Shown here: positions 45,682 through 54,535 of the stretch, piece after piece | How positions within the stretch are numbered: the first letter of the stretch is position 1 | Layout: each line of letters starts with the position of its first letter | Assembly: GCF_022919095.1 (NCBI RefSeq) | Contig: NZ_CP095073.1 | Location: 2,976,001 to 3,040,000, forward strand | Source: Halobacillus salinarum | GTDB lineage: Bacteria; Bacillota; Bacilli; Bacillales; Halobacillaceae | Direction of reading: 5' to 3' | Length of the DNA: 64,000 nucleotides | Translations under genes and position numbers: made by a program | The notes under the pieces: model-generated | Seen by the model: the letters and a program-made list of their open reading frames with translations, nothing else | What the model was told of the DNA's origin: nothing | Database searches by the model: none

Positions 45682-48027
45682 TTACTTCAGCTCTTCAGCT
45701 AAATCCGGAGACAATACACCTTCTCCCCCGTAAAAAACAAAACTATTGATCTGCTTCGAAAACACGCGGACCGAATCATCGATCGAACCTTTATTTGCTA
45801 ACAGAATGGGAAGATCATGCTCGTAAGCATATCTGCTCCCTGACAGCGCATCAGGGAAACGACTTCCATTGGAAATCGCAGCTTTTGTCGTATCAGGATA
45901 GTACTTTTTTGCTATTTTTAAAGCAGTCTCAGCACGATTCAGCCCTGCAATTCTTTCCACTGTTTGGACACCATTATTCTTAAGAATTGTTTCAGCATTA
46001 CCTGTCACTGCATTAGGTCCTCCAATAATCGTAACCGTCTTTATACTTGGATGATAAGTTATATAAGTTTTAATGTCCTGACTTAAATCGTCTTTGGTAC
46101 TATTTAAAAGAATAGGTCGCTGCTTTTTCGTTGCATACGGAACAATGCTTAAAGCATCGGCAAAGTTCCTTCCATCTGCCAAGTAAATATGCTGAGGATT
46201 TTGTGCTACTTTATCTGCAATTGCAATGGAAGTCTCTACTCTGTTTTTTCCTGCTATGCGGGAGATCGGAACATCCAGCTTAGCAAACTGGTTGTACACC
46301 TTAGCCGAGACAGCTCCTTCTCCTCCTAAAATAATGACTTCGCCCCCGGGCTTAAGCAATCGTCTTGCTTCAGAAAGTTTACTGTCGATCACCGTCTGCC
46401 GGTCGTCGATGAGCATAATCGCTCCATTTAATGTCTTATTTAACACTCCACCTGCAAGCGCATCTGGATAGTTTCCTCCATCCGTTAATATGATTGTCTC
46501 TACAGAATGATCGGGAAGCTGATTAGTAAAAGCTTCAGAAGTTTCATATCTCGACTTTCCTGCTATTCTTCCGAAGGAGTCTGATTTTTGAATAGGTAAA
46601 TGAAGGGGTGGTTTCCCTTGCCAGGAGTGAAAGTCATGAATCGTTACTCCTTTAAAACCTTGGACCTTCAAGCCTGCAAAAAAGCGTCGCACAGCACTTA
46701 ATTCTTTTTCTAATTGCAGGTTCGTTCGGTTATAAAAGCTTAAGTAATCAATTTCATTAGGCAGAAGCTCTACCCCGACCTCCACTTTTGGAGAACGTGC
46801 GTACATCACCTCTCCTTTAGAAAGTGAGGTAATACTATTACTCCCGAGTGCATGATTGCGGTAAGCCATTAAAGTAACATAATCCTGTCGATCGACCATT
46901 TCTTGAAAAAATTCAGGATAGTAGGAAGTCACGGTACTTTGGTCTGTCCAAAAAGGCAGCGCGCTCCCTACAATAAACCCTTTCTCTTTTGCATAACTGA
47001 TATATTCTTCCGCAGAGTCTGCCCATTGGTGTAGAACGTCAGCACGATCGTAATCCCAATTATCTAGAACATACGGTTCTATATCAAAATGAATGCCGGA
47101 AAACTGCGCTTCCTTTGGAACTTTACGGTTATAGGCAGAGACAAGATCCACTCGATCTTCTGCTTCCCTTGCGTGATTTTTCAAACCCCACTTCGGCTGG
47201 CCCATTAACGCATGAACAGTCATCCCTGAATCATTCGCAAGTTCATTAAAATACTGGTAATCCTCAACACGGACTCTTGAGTCAAAATGCAAATAGATAT
47301 TATTGATGTTTTGGCTGTTCAAGTAATGAATCGTTCCTTCAGGGTCTTCTGTTACGGCACCATTCCGCCAGATCCACACATTCTTCTCCGAATGGTACTC
47401 ATTCACAGCATCTTGGATAGCGTTGGAATAGGCAGTGAACTGCTGGGTTTTTGAAGCATTTTCTATAGATGCAAAAGAAGTGATGTCACCGTTTTTTATG
47501 AAATCGTTCCCTTGTGCTCTAGTAAAGATTACAGAAACTTCCTTCGAAGCTTGCTGCGACGTAGGAAGTTCCTCTTGTTCCTGAACTTGAAAACCTTCCA
47601 TAGCTAAATATTTACTCACTAATTTTCTTAGTTTTTCATTTCCACCGCGAACGTAAGTAATCTGTTTGTCCCCGTTTGTGCCATTTATATTGATTAACGA
47701 CTTCGGTTGTACGGTTAAAGAAGGACTTTGACTTCCCTGTGTACTTGATGAGGTCTGGGAAACAGTCCGTTTTCTTACTTGATAATGGTCATAGACATTG
47801 CCGCTTGAAGTTTCAGCAATCAATGAAGAAAGCGGAACGAATTCACTCTCATTTTTACCATTTATAAAAGTAGAAGATTGATTATCCACATAAGAGAATT
47901 CCCGACAAGAATCTTGACAAATCACATCATCCCCTCCATCCAGCGTTTCCGCACTTACCGTAGTGTAAGACGCCAGCGTACAAAAAACAATCCAGGCAGA
48001 CATCAAAGGTATTTTGAAGTAGGTCAA
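45682..48027 (-). CDS. Exported wall protein: hydrolase-like barrel plus three CWB2 repeats
   Basis: A 781-residue secreted protein. A signal peptide (to about 27) and a Ser/Thr-rich N-terminal region are followed by a domain of unknown type (about 120-190). Then comes a TIM-barrel-like region (about 200-475) with IYLHFDSRVR, SGIHFDIEPY and VTLMAYRNHALG motifs, reminiscent of GH18-like folds. Three C-terminal cell-wall-binding type 2 repeats start at about 488, 587 and 690, each with a 'RIAGKxRxETS/A' motif. The start is a TTG at 48027 after AAGGGGAT. A glycan-cleaving role is inferred; the catalytic Glu in FDIEPY is only a candidate. Confidence 0.75.
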   Translation of the reverse strand: MTYFKIPLMSAWIVFCTLASYTTVSAETLDGGDDVICQDSCREFSYVDNQSSTFINGKNESEFVPLSSLIAETSSGNVYDHYQVRKRTVSQTSSSTQGSQSPSLTVQPKSLININGTNGDKQITYVRGGNEKLRKLVSKYLAMEGFQVQEQEELPTSQQASKEVSVIFTRAQGNDFIKNGDITSFASIENASKTQQFTAYSNAIQDAVNEYHSEKNVWIWRNGAVTEDPEGTIHYLNSQNINNIYLHFDSRVRVEDYQYFNELANDSGMTVHALMGQPKWGLKNHAREAEDRVDLVSAYNRKVPKEAQFSGIHFDIEPYVLDNWDYDRADVLHQWADSAEEYISYAKEKGFIVGSALPFWTDQSTVTSYYPEFFQEMVDRQDYVTLMAYRNHALGSNSITSLSKGEVMYARSPKVEVGVELLPNEIDYLSFYNRTNLQLEKELSAVRRFFAGLKVQGFKGVTIHDFHSWQGKPPLHLPIQKSDSFGRIAGKSRYETSEAFTNQLPDHSVETIILTDGGNYPDALAGGVLNKTLNGAIMLIDDRQTVIDSKLSEARRLLKPGGEVIILGGEGAVSAKVYNQFAKLDVPISRIAGKNRVETSIAIADKVAQNPQHIYLADGRNFADALSIVPYATKKQRPILLNSTKDDLSQDIKTYITYHPSIKTVTIIGGPNAVTGNAETILKNNGVQTVERIAGLNRAETALKIAKKYYPDTTKAAISNGSRFPDALSGSRYAYEHDLPILLANKGSIDDSVRVFSKQINSFVFYGGEGVLSPDLAEELK

Positions 48028-48346
48028 AAGTAAAAATATCCCCTTTTTAAAGAATTTTCCTTTGTTAGTATAAGAAAAATTATTCCACTAAAGGAAGAAC
48101 TTTCTGAAATAGATAAAAAAATTTAAACCAGCTCAACAATTTTTACGAGTCCTTTAAACACAAAAACAAATTAGAGCTCTTGTTCCAGTAAACGGGGTTT
48201 TTATTGTATAAATTCCTTTTCCATTTTTCTCCCTTACTAAACTAAAGGATGTGTTTATTATTTGCTATTTTTCGACACAAAGTCGTTTCAACTCCCATTC
48301 ACCAGGGAATTTCCTTCATATGACAAATGAGGTTGGAGTTGGATTT
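48028..48346. other. Divergent intergenic region
   Basis: Between the wall protein (minus) and the Spo0E-like gene (plus). Only weak promoter-like hexamers were seen, and no repeat or extra gene. Confidence 0.4.
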
Positions 48347-48499
48347 ATGAGCAGCAGAAAACATTTAGAAAAACAAATCGAGACACTGAGAACCCAAATG
48401 TACGAAGCCTATAGAAATTATAGTAGATATGAAGACATCGTTAAGATCTCCCAGGAGCTCGACAAATTACTGAATGAACTTAATCGGTCCAGGGATTGA
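48347..48499 (+). CDS. Spo0E-family aspartyl-phosphate phosphatase
   Basis: A 50-residue helical hairpin with the Spo0E signature SQELDKLLNEL. Family members dephosphorylate Spo0A~P and hold back sporulation. The ATG at 48347 (MSSRKHLEK) gives the usual length and follows GGAG; the longer frame upstream is atypical. A second copy of the family is at 61936-62091. Confidence 0.8.
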   Translation: MSSRKHLEKQIETLRTQMYEAYRNYSRYEDIVKISQELDKLLNELNRSRD

Positions 48500-48500
48500 A

Positions 48501-48713
48501 TCAAACAGACGGCTGTTTGTAGTTATTCCCCATTTTTATTTGAAGCGTACCTCCGCACTTGGCACACTCCAGCAACACATCCGCATGATCCTCATTGGGG
48601 AATAACAACCTCCTTGGCTGCATGTTATTCTCCTGACATTGACTACAGCTATGCTTATTTGCTGTACGGTAGATATCTATATAAAACTCAAGCTCGACTG
48701 ATTTCAAATTCAT
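48501..48713 (-). CDS. Small zinc-ribbon protein, paralogue A
   Basis: A 70-residue protein with two CxxC pairs (CSQC, CAKC) about 28 residues apart. It contains the PRRLLFPNEDHADVLLECAKCG stretch shared with the protein at 53619-53828. The start MNLKSVELEFY was chosen to match the paralogue (MKRVNLEFY). A GAGGAGG site is very close to this ATG, so the start may be off by a few codons. Function unknown; it lies convergent to a Spo0E-like gene. Confidence 0.65.
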   Translation of the reverse strand: MNLKSVELEFYIDIYRTANKHSCSQCQENNMQPRRLLFPNEDHADVLLECAKCGGTLQIKMGNNYKQPSV

Positions 48714-48854
48714 CGCCTCCTCTATTCTTTTTTCGACATTTTTCAACATATATAAAGCTAAACTTTACCTCTCTCAATATCGAATTTCCCATAGAACAGT
48801 TCTTTTCTTACTTTCTCTAATATCGTTATAATAAATGGAAAAGGAGGAATAGCA

Positions 48855-49505
48855 TTGGATTACTTTTCAATTTCTTCTCTGGTCGAATCATTTAAGGATT
48901 TGTTTCCTAAGGAAGCATCCATCGCAGTATCTGACTCGCGCCAGTTTATCTACTATAAACCGAGTAAATATGTGGATTTAAAAATAAAGCCTGGAGATCG
49001 TATCGGAGAGAATACGGTTACTTTCAAAGCATTAGCCAAACAGGATAAAATGTCAGAGCATATTAACAGCAACGTATTTGGCACTCCATATTTCGGAACT
49101 TCTGTTCCTATCATTGATGAAGGAGAAGCAAAGGGTTGCCTGACAGCGATTCTGCCGTCTAAACAGTTAAGATTTCTAGCCTCTTTTTTAACCATTCATT
49201 TGGAGGACCGCTGGTTTCCTGTTCCCTATGAAGATGTAATGTTTTTAGAAGCTAAACAAAGAAAAACTTGGATTCAGTCAAAGCGAGGAATGGGCACACA
49301 TAAATTCAGCTTAAGTGAACTGGAATTCTACCTACCCGAACATTTATTTATCCGATGTCACCGTTCCTATATAGTAAATGTTAATTATATTGCAGAAATC
49401 CAGCCCGATTCTCATTCTACTTTTCTATTAATTATGAAAGACAAATCTAAAGTTCCGGTAAGCCAGACGTTTGCCAGTCAATTCCGGAAGATTTTATCCT
49501 TTTAA
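48855..49505 (+). CDS. LytTR-family regulator with N-terminal sensor-like domain
   Basis: A 216-residue DNA-binding protein. The C-terminal LytTR domain (about 112-216) is clear: EDVMFLEAKQRKTWIQ, the FIRCHRSYIVNVNYIAEI core and KVPVSQTFASQFRK. The N-terminal 110 residues resemble a PAS-like sensor (SRQFIYYKPSKYVDLKIKPGD). No receiver domain is present, so it would sense a ligand directly. It starts at TTG behind AAAAGGAGG. The CoA-transferase gene downstream carries a possible LytTR site and is a likely target. Confidence 0.83.
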   Translation: MDYFSISSLVESFKDLFPKEASIAVSDSRQFIYYKPSKYVDLKIKPGDRIGENTVTFKALAKQDKMSEHINSNVFGTPYFGTSVPIIDEGEAKGCLTAILPSKQLRFLASFLTIHLEDRWFPVPYEDVMFLEAKQRKTWIQSKRGMGTHKFSLSELEFYLPEHLFIRCHRSYIVNVNYIAEIQPDSHSTFLLIMKDKSKVPVSQTFASQFRKILSF

Positions 49506-49569
49506 TTTTCTGCTGCATTAGTACATCAATTTGCTGGTTTGTTCCAATTTTAAGCCCTTTCATGAGAAA

Positions 49570-49600
49570 ACCAATGAGATGATGAAAGATAACCGTTAGA
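49570..49600 (+). promoter_or_regulatory. Candidate LytTR direct-repeat operator
   Basis: ACCAATGAG (49570) and ACCGTTAGA (49592) are imperfect direct repeats 22 bp apart start to start, the spacing usual for LytTR dimers. They overlap a TAGAAT -10 that lacks a -35, as expected for an activated promoter. Confidence 0.4.
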
Positions 49601-49632
49601 ATAATAAGAAAATTGTGAGTGGGGGTTTAATT

Positions 49633-51147
49633 GTGGAACAAAGAATACAACAGCGAATGCGTGATAAGCGATTACAAAGCAAAATTGTTTCAGAGGAAAC
49701 CGCTGCTTCCTGGATTGAGAATGGAATGACTCTTGGACTGAGCGGTTTTACAAGAGCAGGAGACGCCAAGGCCGTTCCTTCAGCGTTAGTAGAAATCGCC
49801 AGGCAGAAGGAGCTTAAAGTAAACGTGTATACCGGTGCCTCATTAGGGTCTGACATCGACCGTCTAATGGCTGAAGCTGGAATTGTTCATAAACGCTTGC
49901 CTTTTCAAGCTGATAAAACCATGAGAAATGAGATTAATAATGGAGATCTGTTATTTGTCGATCAGCATTTATCCCATACAGCTGAATCCATTCGCCAAGA
50001 CGTACTTGCTCCTATTGATTACGCTATTGTGGAAGCGGTATCAATCACTGAAGATGGAACTATTATCCCTTCCACATCTGTGGGCAATTCTTCCATATTT
50101 GCTGAAAAAGCAGATGCCATAATCATCGAATTAAACTTATCTCAGCCGGAATCCCTTGAAGGGTTACATGATATCTATCAGTTGCAGGATCAGGGGAACC
50201 GGGAGCCGATTCCATTAAGAAACGTTGATGACCGAATCGGGACAGAAGGAATCGAAGTAGATGTGAATAAAATAAAAGGAGTGGTCGTAACGAACCAGGT
50301 AGATTCCCCTTCAACGATTGTCCCACCTGATAAGGAAACTGCTTTAATGGCTGAACATTTAGTAGATTTTCTGCGAAAAGAAAAAGATTCAGGGAGACTG
50401 CCGCGAAACCTGGCGCCTTTGCAATCCGGAATTGGTTCCATTGCTAATGCCGTGTTTCACGGTTTATTAGAGTCAGAGTTTACGGACTTAGAAGTCTACT
50501 CTGAAGTCCTTCAGGACGCAGTTTTTGACTTAATGGATGCCGGAAAAATCAGGTTTGCTTCCGGATGTTCGATCACTCTATCTGAATCAAAACTAGATCA
50601 TGTGTACCAAAACCTTGAAAAATACAGCGAACGTTTATTGCTGCGTCCTCAAGAGATCTCAAACCATCCTGAAATCATTAGGAGACTGGGGCTGATTGCC
50701 ATTAATACACCTTTAGAAGTAGATATTTATGGAAATGTGAACTCTACTCACGTCCACGGTACAAAAATGATGAATGGCATAGGTGGATCTGGAGACTTCA
50801 CACGCAACGCACGCATTTCTATCTTTGCCACGAAATCAATTGCAAAAAATGGAGACATATCAAGCGTCGTTCCTTTTGTATCACACGTTGATCATACAGA
50901 ACATGACGTGGATATTATTGTGACAGAACAAGGTTTTGCAGATTTAAGAGGGCTGGCACCTAGAGAACGCGTTCCTATGATCATCGAAAATTGCGCCCAT
51001 CCTATGTACCGCAAACAGCTTTACAGCTATTACAACGATGCGTGTGAACGTGGAGGTCAAACCCCGCATATCCTTGAGAATGCTTTTTGGCACACCCGGT
51101 TCCAAAAAAAGGGCACGATGTTGGAAAAAGATATACAGCTAACATAA
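49633..51147 (+). CDS. Succinate/acetate CoA transferase (acetyl-CoA hydrolase family)
   Basis: A 504-residue enzyme of the Ach1/AarC family that moves CoA between acetyl-CoA and succinate or a similar acid. Family motifs are GLSGFTRAGDAKAVP, GIGSIANAVFHGL, NSTHVHGTKMMNGIGGSGDF and the highly conserved VTEQGFADLRGLAPRER. The start was set at GTG 49633 after GTGGGGG. The exact acyl pair cannot be read by eye. It probably serves acetate metabolism under the upstream LytTR regulator. Confidence 0.88.
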   Translation: MEQRIQQRMRDKRLQSKIVSEETAASWIENGMTLGLSGFTRAGDAKAVPSALVEIARQKELKVNVYTGASLGSDIDRLMAEAGIVHKRLPFQADKTMRNEINNGDLLFVDQHLSHTAESIRQDVLAPIDYAIVEAVSITEDGTIIPSTSVGNSSIFAEKADAIIIELNLSQPESLEGLHDIYQLQDQGNREPIPLRNVDDRIGTEGIEVDVNKIKGVVVTNQVDSPSTIVPPDKETALMAEHLVDFLRKEKDSGRLPRNLAPLQSGIGSIANAVFHGLLESEFTDLEVYSEVLQDAVFDLMDAGKIRFASGCSITLSESKLDHVYQNLEKYSERLLLRPQEISNHPEIIRRLGLIAINTPLEVDIYGNVNSTHVHGTKMMNGIGGSGDFTRNARISIFATKSIAKNGDISSVVPFVSHVDHTEHDVDIIVTEQGFADLRGLAPRERVPMIIENCAHPMYRKQLYSYYNDACERGGQTPHILENAFWHTRFQKKGTMLEKDIQLT

Positions 51148-51203
51148 AAAAAGAGAAAATCACCCACTCTAAGATTCAGGTGGGTGATTTTCTCTTTTTT
51201 TAT
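51146..51203. terminator. Bidirectional terminator
   Basis: AGAGAAAATCACCCAC/GTGGGTGATTTTCTCT, a 16 bp stem with A- and T-runs, between two convergent genes. Confidence 0.9.
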
Positions 51204-51991
51204 AGTGCCTTCACTAAGCCCCCATCAATAACAAGTGACTGTCCTGTCAAGTAAGTGTTTTGCCCAGAAGCAAGAAAAACCAATGTCTTAGCAAACTCTT
51301 CAGGATCTCCATAGCGTCCCAGCGGAATATTCTCTTCTGCTTGTTCTCTAACTTCTTCCACTGATATCCCATAGGCTCCTGCCCGTTTTTCGTCAAGCTG
51401 TGCAACGCGGTCGGTGGCAATTCTTCCCGGACCAACTGTGTTTATCAAAATGTTGTCAGGTGCTAGCTCCTGGGAGAGACTTTTGGAAAGCCCTACAACA
51501 CCTGCCCTGAATGTATTCGATAGAATTAAGTTATCCAGGCTCTGCTTAATGGATGAAGAGGCAATATTAATAATTCTTCCTTCCTGCTGCTTCCGCATAG
51601 AAGGCAGTACTTCACGGATTGTTCGAATAAAACTCAATAAATTAAGTTCAAACGCCTGGTTCCATTCTTCATCATCAAAGTCATCAAAGGTTCCAGCAGG
51701 AGGGCCGCCCGCATTGTTAATCAGTACATCTACTGATCCGTTCCAAGTTACAGCCTTTTCAACTAACCTCTTTATTTGCGTGGGATCCGTTACATCACAC
51801 ACTTCATATACGACGTTGTCATTACCGGATTGCGACACGATTTCTTCGCTTGTTTTTTTCAGCTCCTGCTCATTCCTGCTTGAAATAAGCACATGTGCTC
51901 CTTCTTTGGCAAATTCAAGAGCAGCAGCTTTACCCAATCCTTTACTGGAGGCGGTAACTATAACCGTCTTTCCTGACAATTGAAGATCCAT
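51200..51991 (-). CDS. Atypical short-chain dehydrogenase (BKR-like)
   Basis: A 263-residue SDR fold protein with the cofactor motif TASSKGLGKAAAL, the NNAGG structural motif and the C-terminal GQSLVIDGG. The usual catalytic YxxxK is replaced: the position reads SNTFRAGVVGLSKSL, so Tyr and Lys are Ser and Arg. This substitution is shared by a known group of BKR-like SDRs, so it is a subfamily trait and not decay. Substrate unknown. The start is ATG 51991 behind AGGAGAG. Confidence 0.85.
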   Translation of the reverse strand: MDLQLSGKTVIVTASSKGLGKAAALEFAKEGAHVLISSRNEQELKKTSEEIVSQSGNDNVVYEVCDVTDPTQIKRLVEKAVTWNGSVDVLINNAGGPPAGTFDDFDDEEWNQAFELNLLSFIRTIREVLPSMRKQQEGRIINIASSSIKQSLDNLILSNTFRAGVVGLSKSLSQELAPDNILINTVGPGRIATDRVAQLDEKRAGAYGISVEEVREQAEENIPLGRYGDPEEFAKTLVFLASGQNTYLTGQSLVIDGGLVKAL

Positions 51992-52161
51992 ACTATCTCT
52001 CCTCTAATGAAGTTTTCTCTCATCTTACTAGAAGATTACCAGAAAAGAAAAGGCATCCTTTATGGAGAATTATGTGAGTTTTCGGCGAAAAATAGTTAAG
52101 AATGATATCGAAGATGATCTAACTATGTCAAAAGTACTTTTAAAATAAATATTTACTTCCG

Positions 52162-52191
52162 TTCAAAAGTATGATATTAAATAAGTATAAT
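52162..52191 (+). promoter_or_regulatory. Candidate sda promoter
   Basis: -35 TTCAAA and -10 TATAAT with an 18 bp spacer, about 100 bp before sda. No clear DnaA box (TTATCCACA) was seen, unlike B. subtilis sda. Confidence 0.5.
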
Positions 52192-52294
52192 AGTAATTAG
52201 GACCTAATTGACTCATATCCATCACTTATTCTATTCACCCCCACCATCACCTCACTACTACTTGGTGTACTTCTAGAAAGGAGGTAAGCATAAA

Positions 52295-52489
52295 ATGAAA
52301 GAACTGACGAATAAGGACTTGATTGAAACATTTAAAACCGCTCACCAACTAAAACTTTCCGAAGATTTTATAGAGCTGCTTAATAGAGAAATAGTCCGCC
52401 GAGAAATCACTGTACCTTATGATCAATACTCCTCCCTGAATAGAAAGCTGTTCTTATATATACCTGATCGTAGAAATGACACACCTTAA
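52295..52489 (+). CDS. sda: Sda-like sporulation kinase inhibitor
   Basis: A 64-residue helical-hairpin protein. LTNKDLIETFKTAHQLKLSEDFIELLNREIVRR follows the Sda hairpin (LSDELLIESY...LNRDFIELIENEIKRR in B. subtilis). Sda binds sporulation histidine kinases and blocks Spo0A activation after DNA damage. The protein has a C-terminal extension of about 20 residues. The ATG follows GAAAGGAGG. Confidence 0.8.
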   Translation: MKELTNKDLIETFKTAHQLKLSEDFIELLNREIVRREITVPYDQYSSLNRKLFLYIPDRRNDTP

Positions 52490-52525
52490 AGGCAGGTGAT
52501 CTCTACTTCTTTACTCTCTTTATTA

Positions 52526-52557
52526 AAAAAAGGTATCCCGACAAGGGGAATACCTTC
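52526..52557 (-). terminator. Terminator of the CsxC-like gene
   Basis: AAGGTATTCCC/GGGATACCTT stem followed on the minus strand by TTTTTTT. Confidence 0.8.
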
Positions 52558-52571
52558 AAGATCATACATAG

Positions 52572-53387
52572 TTAACGACATTTTTTGTTACGATTAGTCT
52601 CATTAGGTGCAACGCATGGCCTTAGTTCTACTCCTGTTAACCTTCTTGCACACGGATTGGATCCTCTTTTTGCCCATATCCACTTGTGTTTGTGTTTATG
52701 ACAAGGCTTATGAGGTTTATGAGACGTGTCATCCGAACAATTACCTGTTGGCTGGTTCTGAAGTAAATACAACCAGAGGTTGACCTCCATCTTTTCAATA
52801 ATGGTGTTAAATCTTCCAAACCGATCAAAGTCCTCAAAGAGATCTAATTCAATAACATCGCTATAGTTTAACTTACACGTAATAGGTTCGTTAAAGGATT
52901 CATACGTGAATGAACTAGTTTGATGAGAATTAGAACCGTGATGGTTACAAGAAGCGTTTTTGTATTCCGTAGTTGAAGTCGTTTGGCTTTGCGATTGAAA
53001 AACCGGCTTATAAATTTTCACATCATCACTTCCGGTAAATGGAATATCAACACTGTAATCCTTAACCGTGCCGCTGCATGCTTCTACATATTGAATATTT
53101 TTGTGCACAATTCCGGTAATAAACAATTTAACTTGATCTTCGCGGAATGGATGTTTAAGAACATTACATTGTTTTAATGAAACATTTTTTTTAATGGATT
53201 TAATTTCCTTTGCAGGTGTTGGCAGATGAACCTCTGCTTCGACGGCAGTTTGAAAGTTAACTTGAGAAAGGATAACTGGAACATTTGTGCTGCTAGAGGG
53301 GTAATAACCGTTAGCCTCGCTGTGAGAATGGGAAACCTTAGCTTTATCACAGCTTCCGCCTTTATGGCAGGCCTTCGTGTAATACAT
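52572..53387 (-). CDS. CsxC-like Cys/His-rich spore protein
   Basis: A 271-residue protein. A Cys/His-rich start (CHKGGSC) is followed by a beta-rich domain, VNFQTAVEAEVHLPTPAKEIKSIKKNVSLKQC, with KLFITGIVHKNIQYVEAC as in CsxC/SPOCS-like (DUF3794-related) spore proteins. A His/Lys-rich segment (KPHKPCHKHKHK, about 232-243) follows. The start is ATG 53387 behind AAAGGGGGG. It lies among several sporulation-associated small genes. The spore role is inferred from the family resemblance. Confidence 0.65.
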   Translation of the reverse strand: MYYTKACHKGGSCDKAKVSHSHSEANGYYPSSSTNVPVILSQVNFQTAVEAEVHLPTPAKEIKSIKKNVSLKQCNVLKHPFREDQVKLFITGIVHKNIQYVEACSGTVKDYSVDIPFTGSDDVKIYKPVFQSQSQTTSTTEYKNASCNHHGSNSHQTSSFTYESFNEPITCKLNYSDVIELDLFEDFDRFGRFNTIIEKMEVNLWLYLLQNQPTGNCSDDTSHKPHKPCHKHKHKWIWAKRGSNPCARRLTGVELRPCVAPNETNRNKKCR

Positions 53388-53618
53388 CTTTACTTCCCCC
53401 CCTTTCCATTTTTAAATATCAAAAGAGCCAAGAAATGGCGCTAGATCAATACAGCCTTCTTCTTAGCTTAATGACTTACTATTGTATATGCTTTTCTATC
53501 AATTTGGCTTGTACTCTTGTTAACGGATTAGCGTACATTTTTAAGGGAAGTTAATCAGAAGTACGAGCAATTTCAATCTACTGAGTCCACGTTTTTTCAA
53601 TAAGACGTATGTGTTACT
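53388..53618. other. Gene-free stretch
   Basis: No open frame with a ribosome site. The minus strand has a weak sporulation-type -10 (near 53478-53488) for the CsxC-like gene, too poor to assign a sigma factor. Confidence 0.35.
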
Positions 53619-53828
53619 TTAAAAATTAAACAAACGATCGGCTTTCTGGACAATTTTCATCTGGGATGTTTCCCCGCACCGGGCACATTCAAGCAATACA
53701 TCAGCAATATCTTTTTTTGGAAATAATAGTCGACGAGGATTCATAATTACACTATCACAGTCCGAGCATTTGTGCTCTTGCGCGCGATCATAGATCTGTT
53801 GATAAAATTCTAAATTTACTCTTTTCAT
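53619..53828 (-). CDS. Small zinc-ribbon protein, paralogue B
   Basis: A 69-residue protein with CSDC and CARC pairs and the shared core PRRLLFPKKDIADVLLECARCG. It is close to paralogue A at 48501-48713. Function unknown. It is 30 bp downstream of the next small gene on the same strand and probably co-transcribed with it. Its neighbourhood again consists of sporulation-associated genes. Confidence 0.7.
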   Translation of the reverse strand: MKRVNLEFYQQIYDRAQEHKCSDCDSVIMNPRRLLFPKKDIADVLLECARCGETSQMKIVQKADRLFNF

Positions 53829-53858
53829 TTTTTGACCCCTATCTTTAAATTCTTTCCT

Positions 53859-54125
53859 CTACTCCTTGTTCACTTTTGTTAATACTACCTGACCTTCCGG
53901 CAAACCTAATTCGAACGGCCCTATGAATTGCTTTTTATTTTTAAGTGATGAATCTTGAATTTCTACCATCTCGACAGATAAATTATAATTAGCGTAAGAC
54001 TGCAATGAATGATGCATAAGCTTTTTATGAGGCTGTAAAATTATTGTTTCATTTCCATCAACTCTATAAGAGCCATTCATAAAAAATTTAAACGAATCAA
54101 ACGCAAACATTGAAAAATAGTTCAT
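53859..54125 (-). CDS. Hypothetical protein, 88 residues
   Basis: Soluble, no recognised family. It contains FELGLPEGQVVLTKV near the C-terminus and no Cys. A GAGGTGG site lies seven bases before the ATG, which supports a real gene. It is first in a two-gene unit with zinc-ribbon paralogue B. Confidence 0.6.
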   Translation of the reverse strand: MNYFSMFAFDSFKFFMNGSYRVDGNETIILQPHKKLMHHSLQSYANYNLSVEMVEIQDSSLKNKKQFIGPFELGLPEGQVVLTKVNKE

Positions 54126-54199
54126 CTATTTTCCACCTCTTACTTGAAAATTCGACATTATTCAACAATTTCCTTTTTCATTTGAATTTAAACTTCTCG

Positions 54200-54270
54200 A
54201 ATGAAAAGCTGATTTTCAGTGCTTTAATCGTTCTTTTGTCTATCCTGTTACTCATTGTTGGAGCCAGCTT
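54200..54270 (+). pseudogene. Possible relic of a YjcZ-type gene
   Basis: In one plus-strand frame the translation reads ALIVLLSILLLIVGASF, close to the membrane helix of the YjcZ protein at 28277 ([17 protein letters not shown]). The Gly-rich head, a start codon with ribosome site and the stop after the helix are missing. Chance similarity of hydrophobic helices is possible. Confidence 0.3.
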
Positions 54271-54423
54271 TCTGTTACAAATTTCACAAGTTTTCGCCAA
54301 GGAAACTCTGAATGTCAAGGCACCTGCGTGGCAACCTGCAGATGGTTACTCTTCATCTTCAAGCCCTCATAAATGTTTTAAAACCCTTTTTATGCACACT
54401 GTATTTCCGTTATCATACTTTAT

Positions 54424-54535
54424 TAGAATAAGGTGTATTGAAATATCACAGTCTTAATCACGGCTATATATCATTACACCTTTTTATATAGAGAGCAATT
54501 CAGTGCTTCACTGAATTGCTTTTTCATTTACTTTT
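54424..54535 (+). repeat. Structured element, copy A (upstream of the lipoprotein gene)
   Basis: AAGGTGTATTGA near 54430 pairs with TCATTACACCTT near 54471-54483. A terminator-like hairpin AGCAATTCAGT/ACTGAATTGCT with TTTT follows at 54494-54525. It resembles 55684-55795 base for base in its conserved arms. Confidence 0.55.

Noticed and set aside
54110-54457. 115-residue plus-strand frame overlapping the 88-residue gene
   Set aside because: No ribosome site. Only a short helix resembles YjcZ, so it was listed as a possible relic instead.
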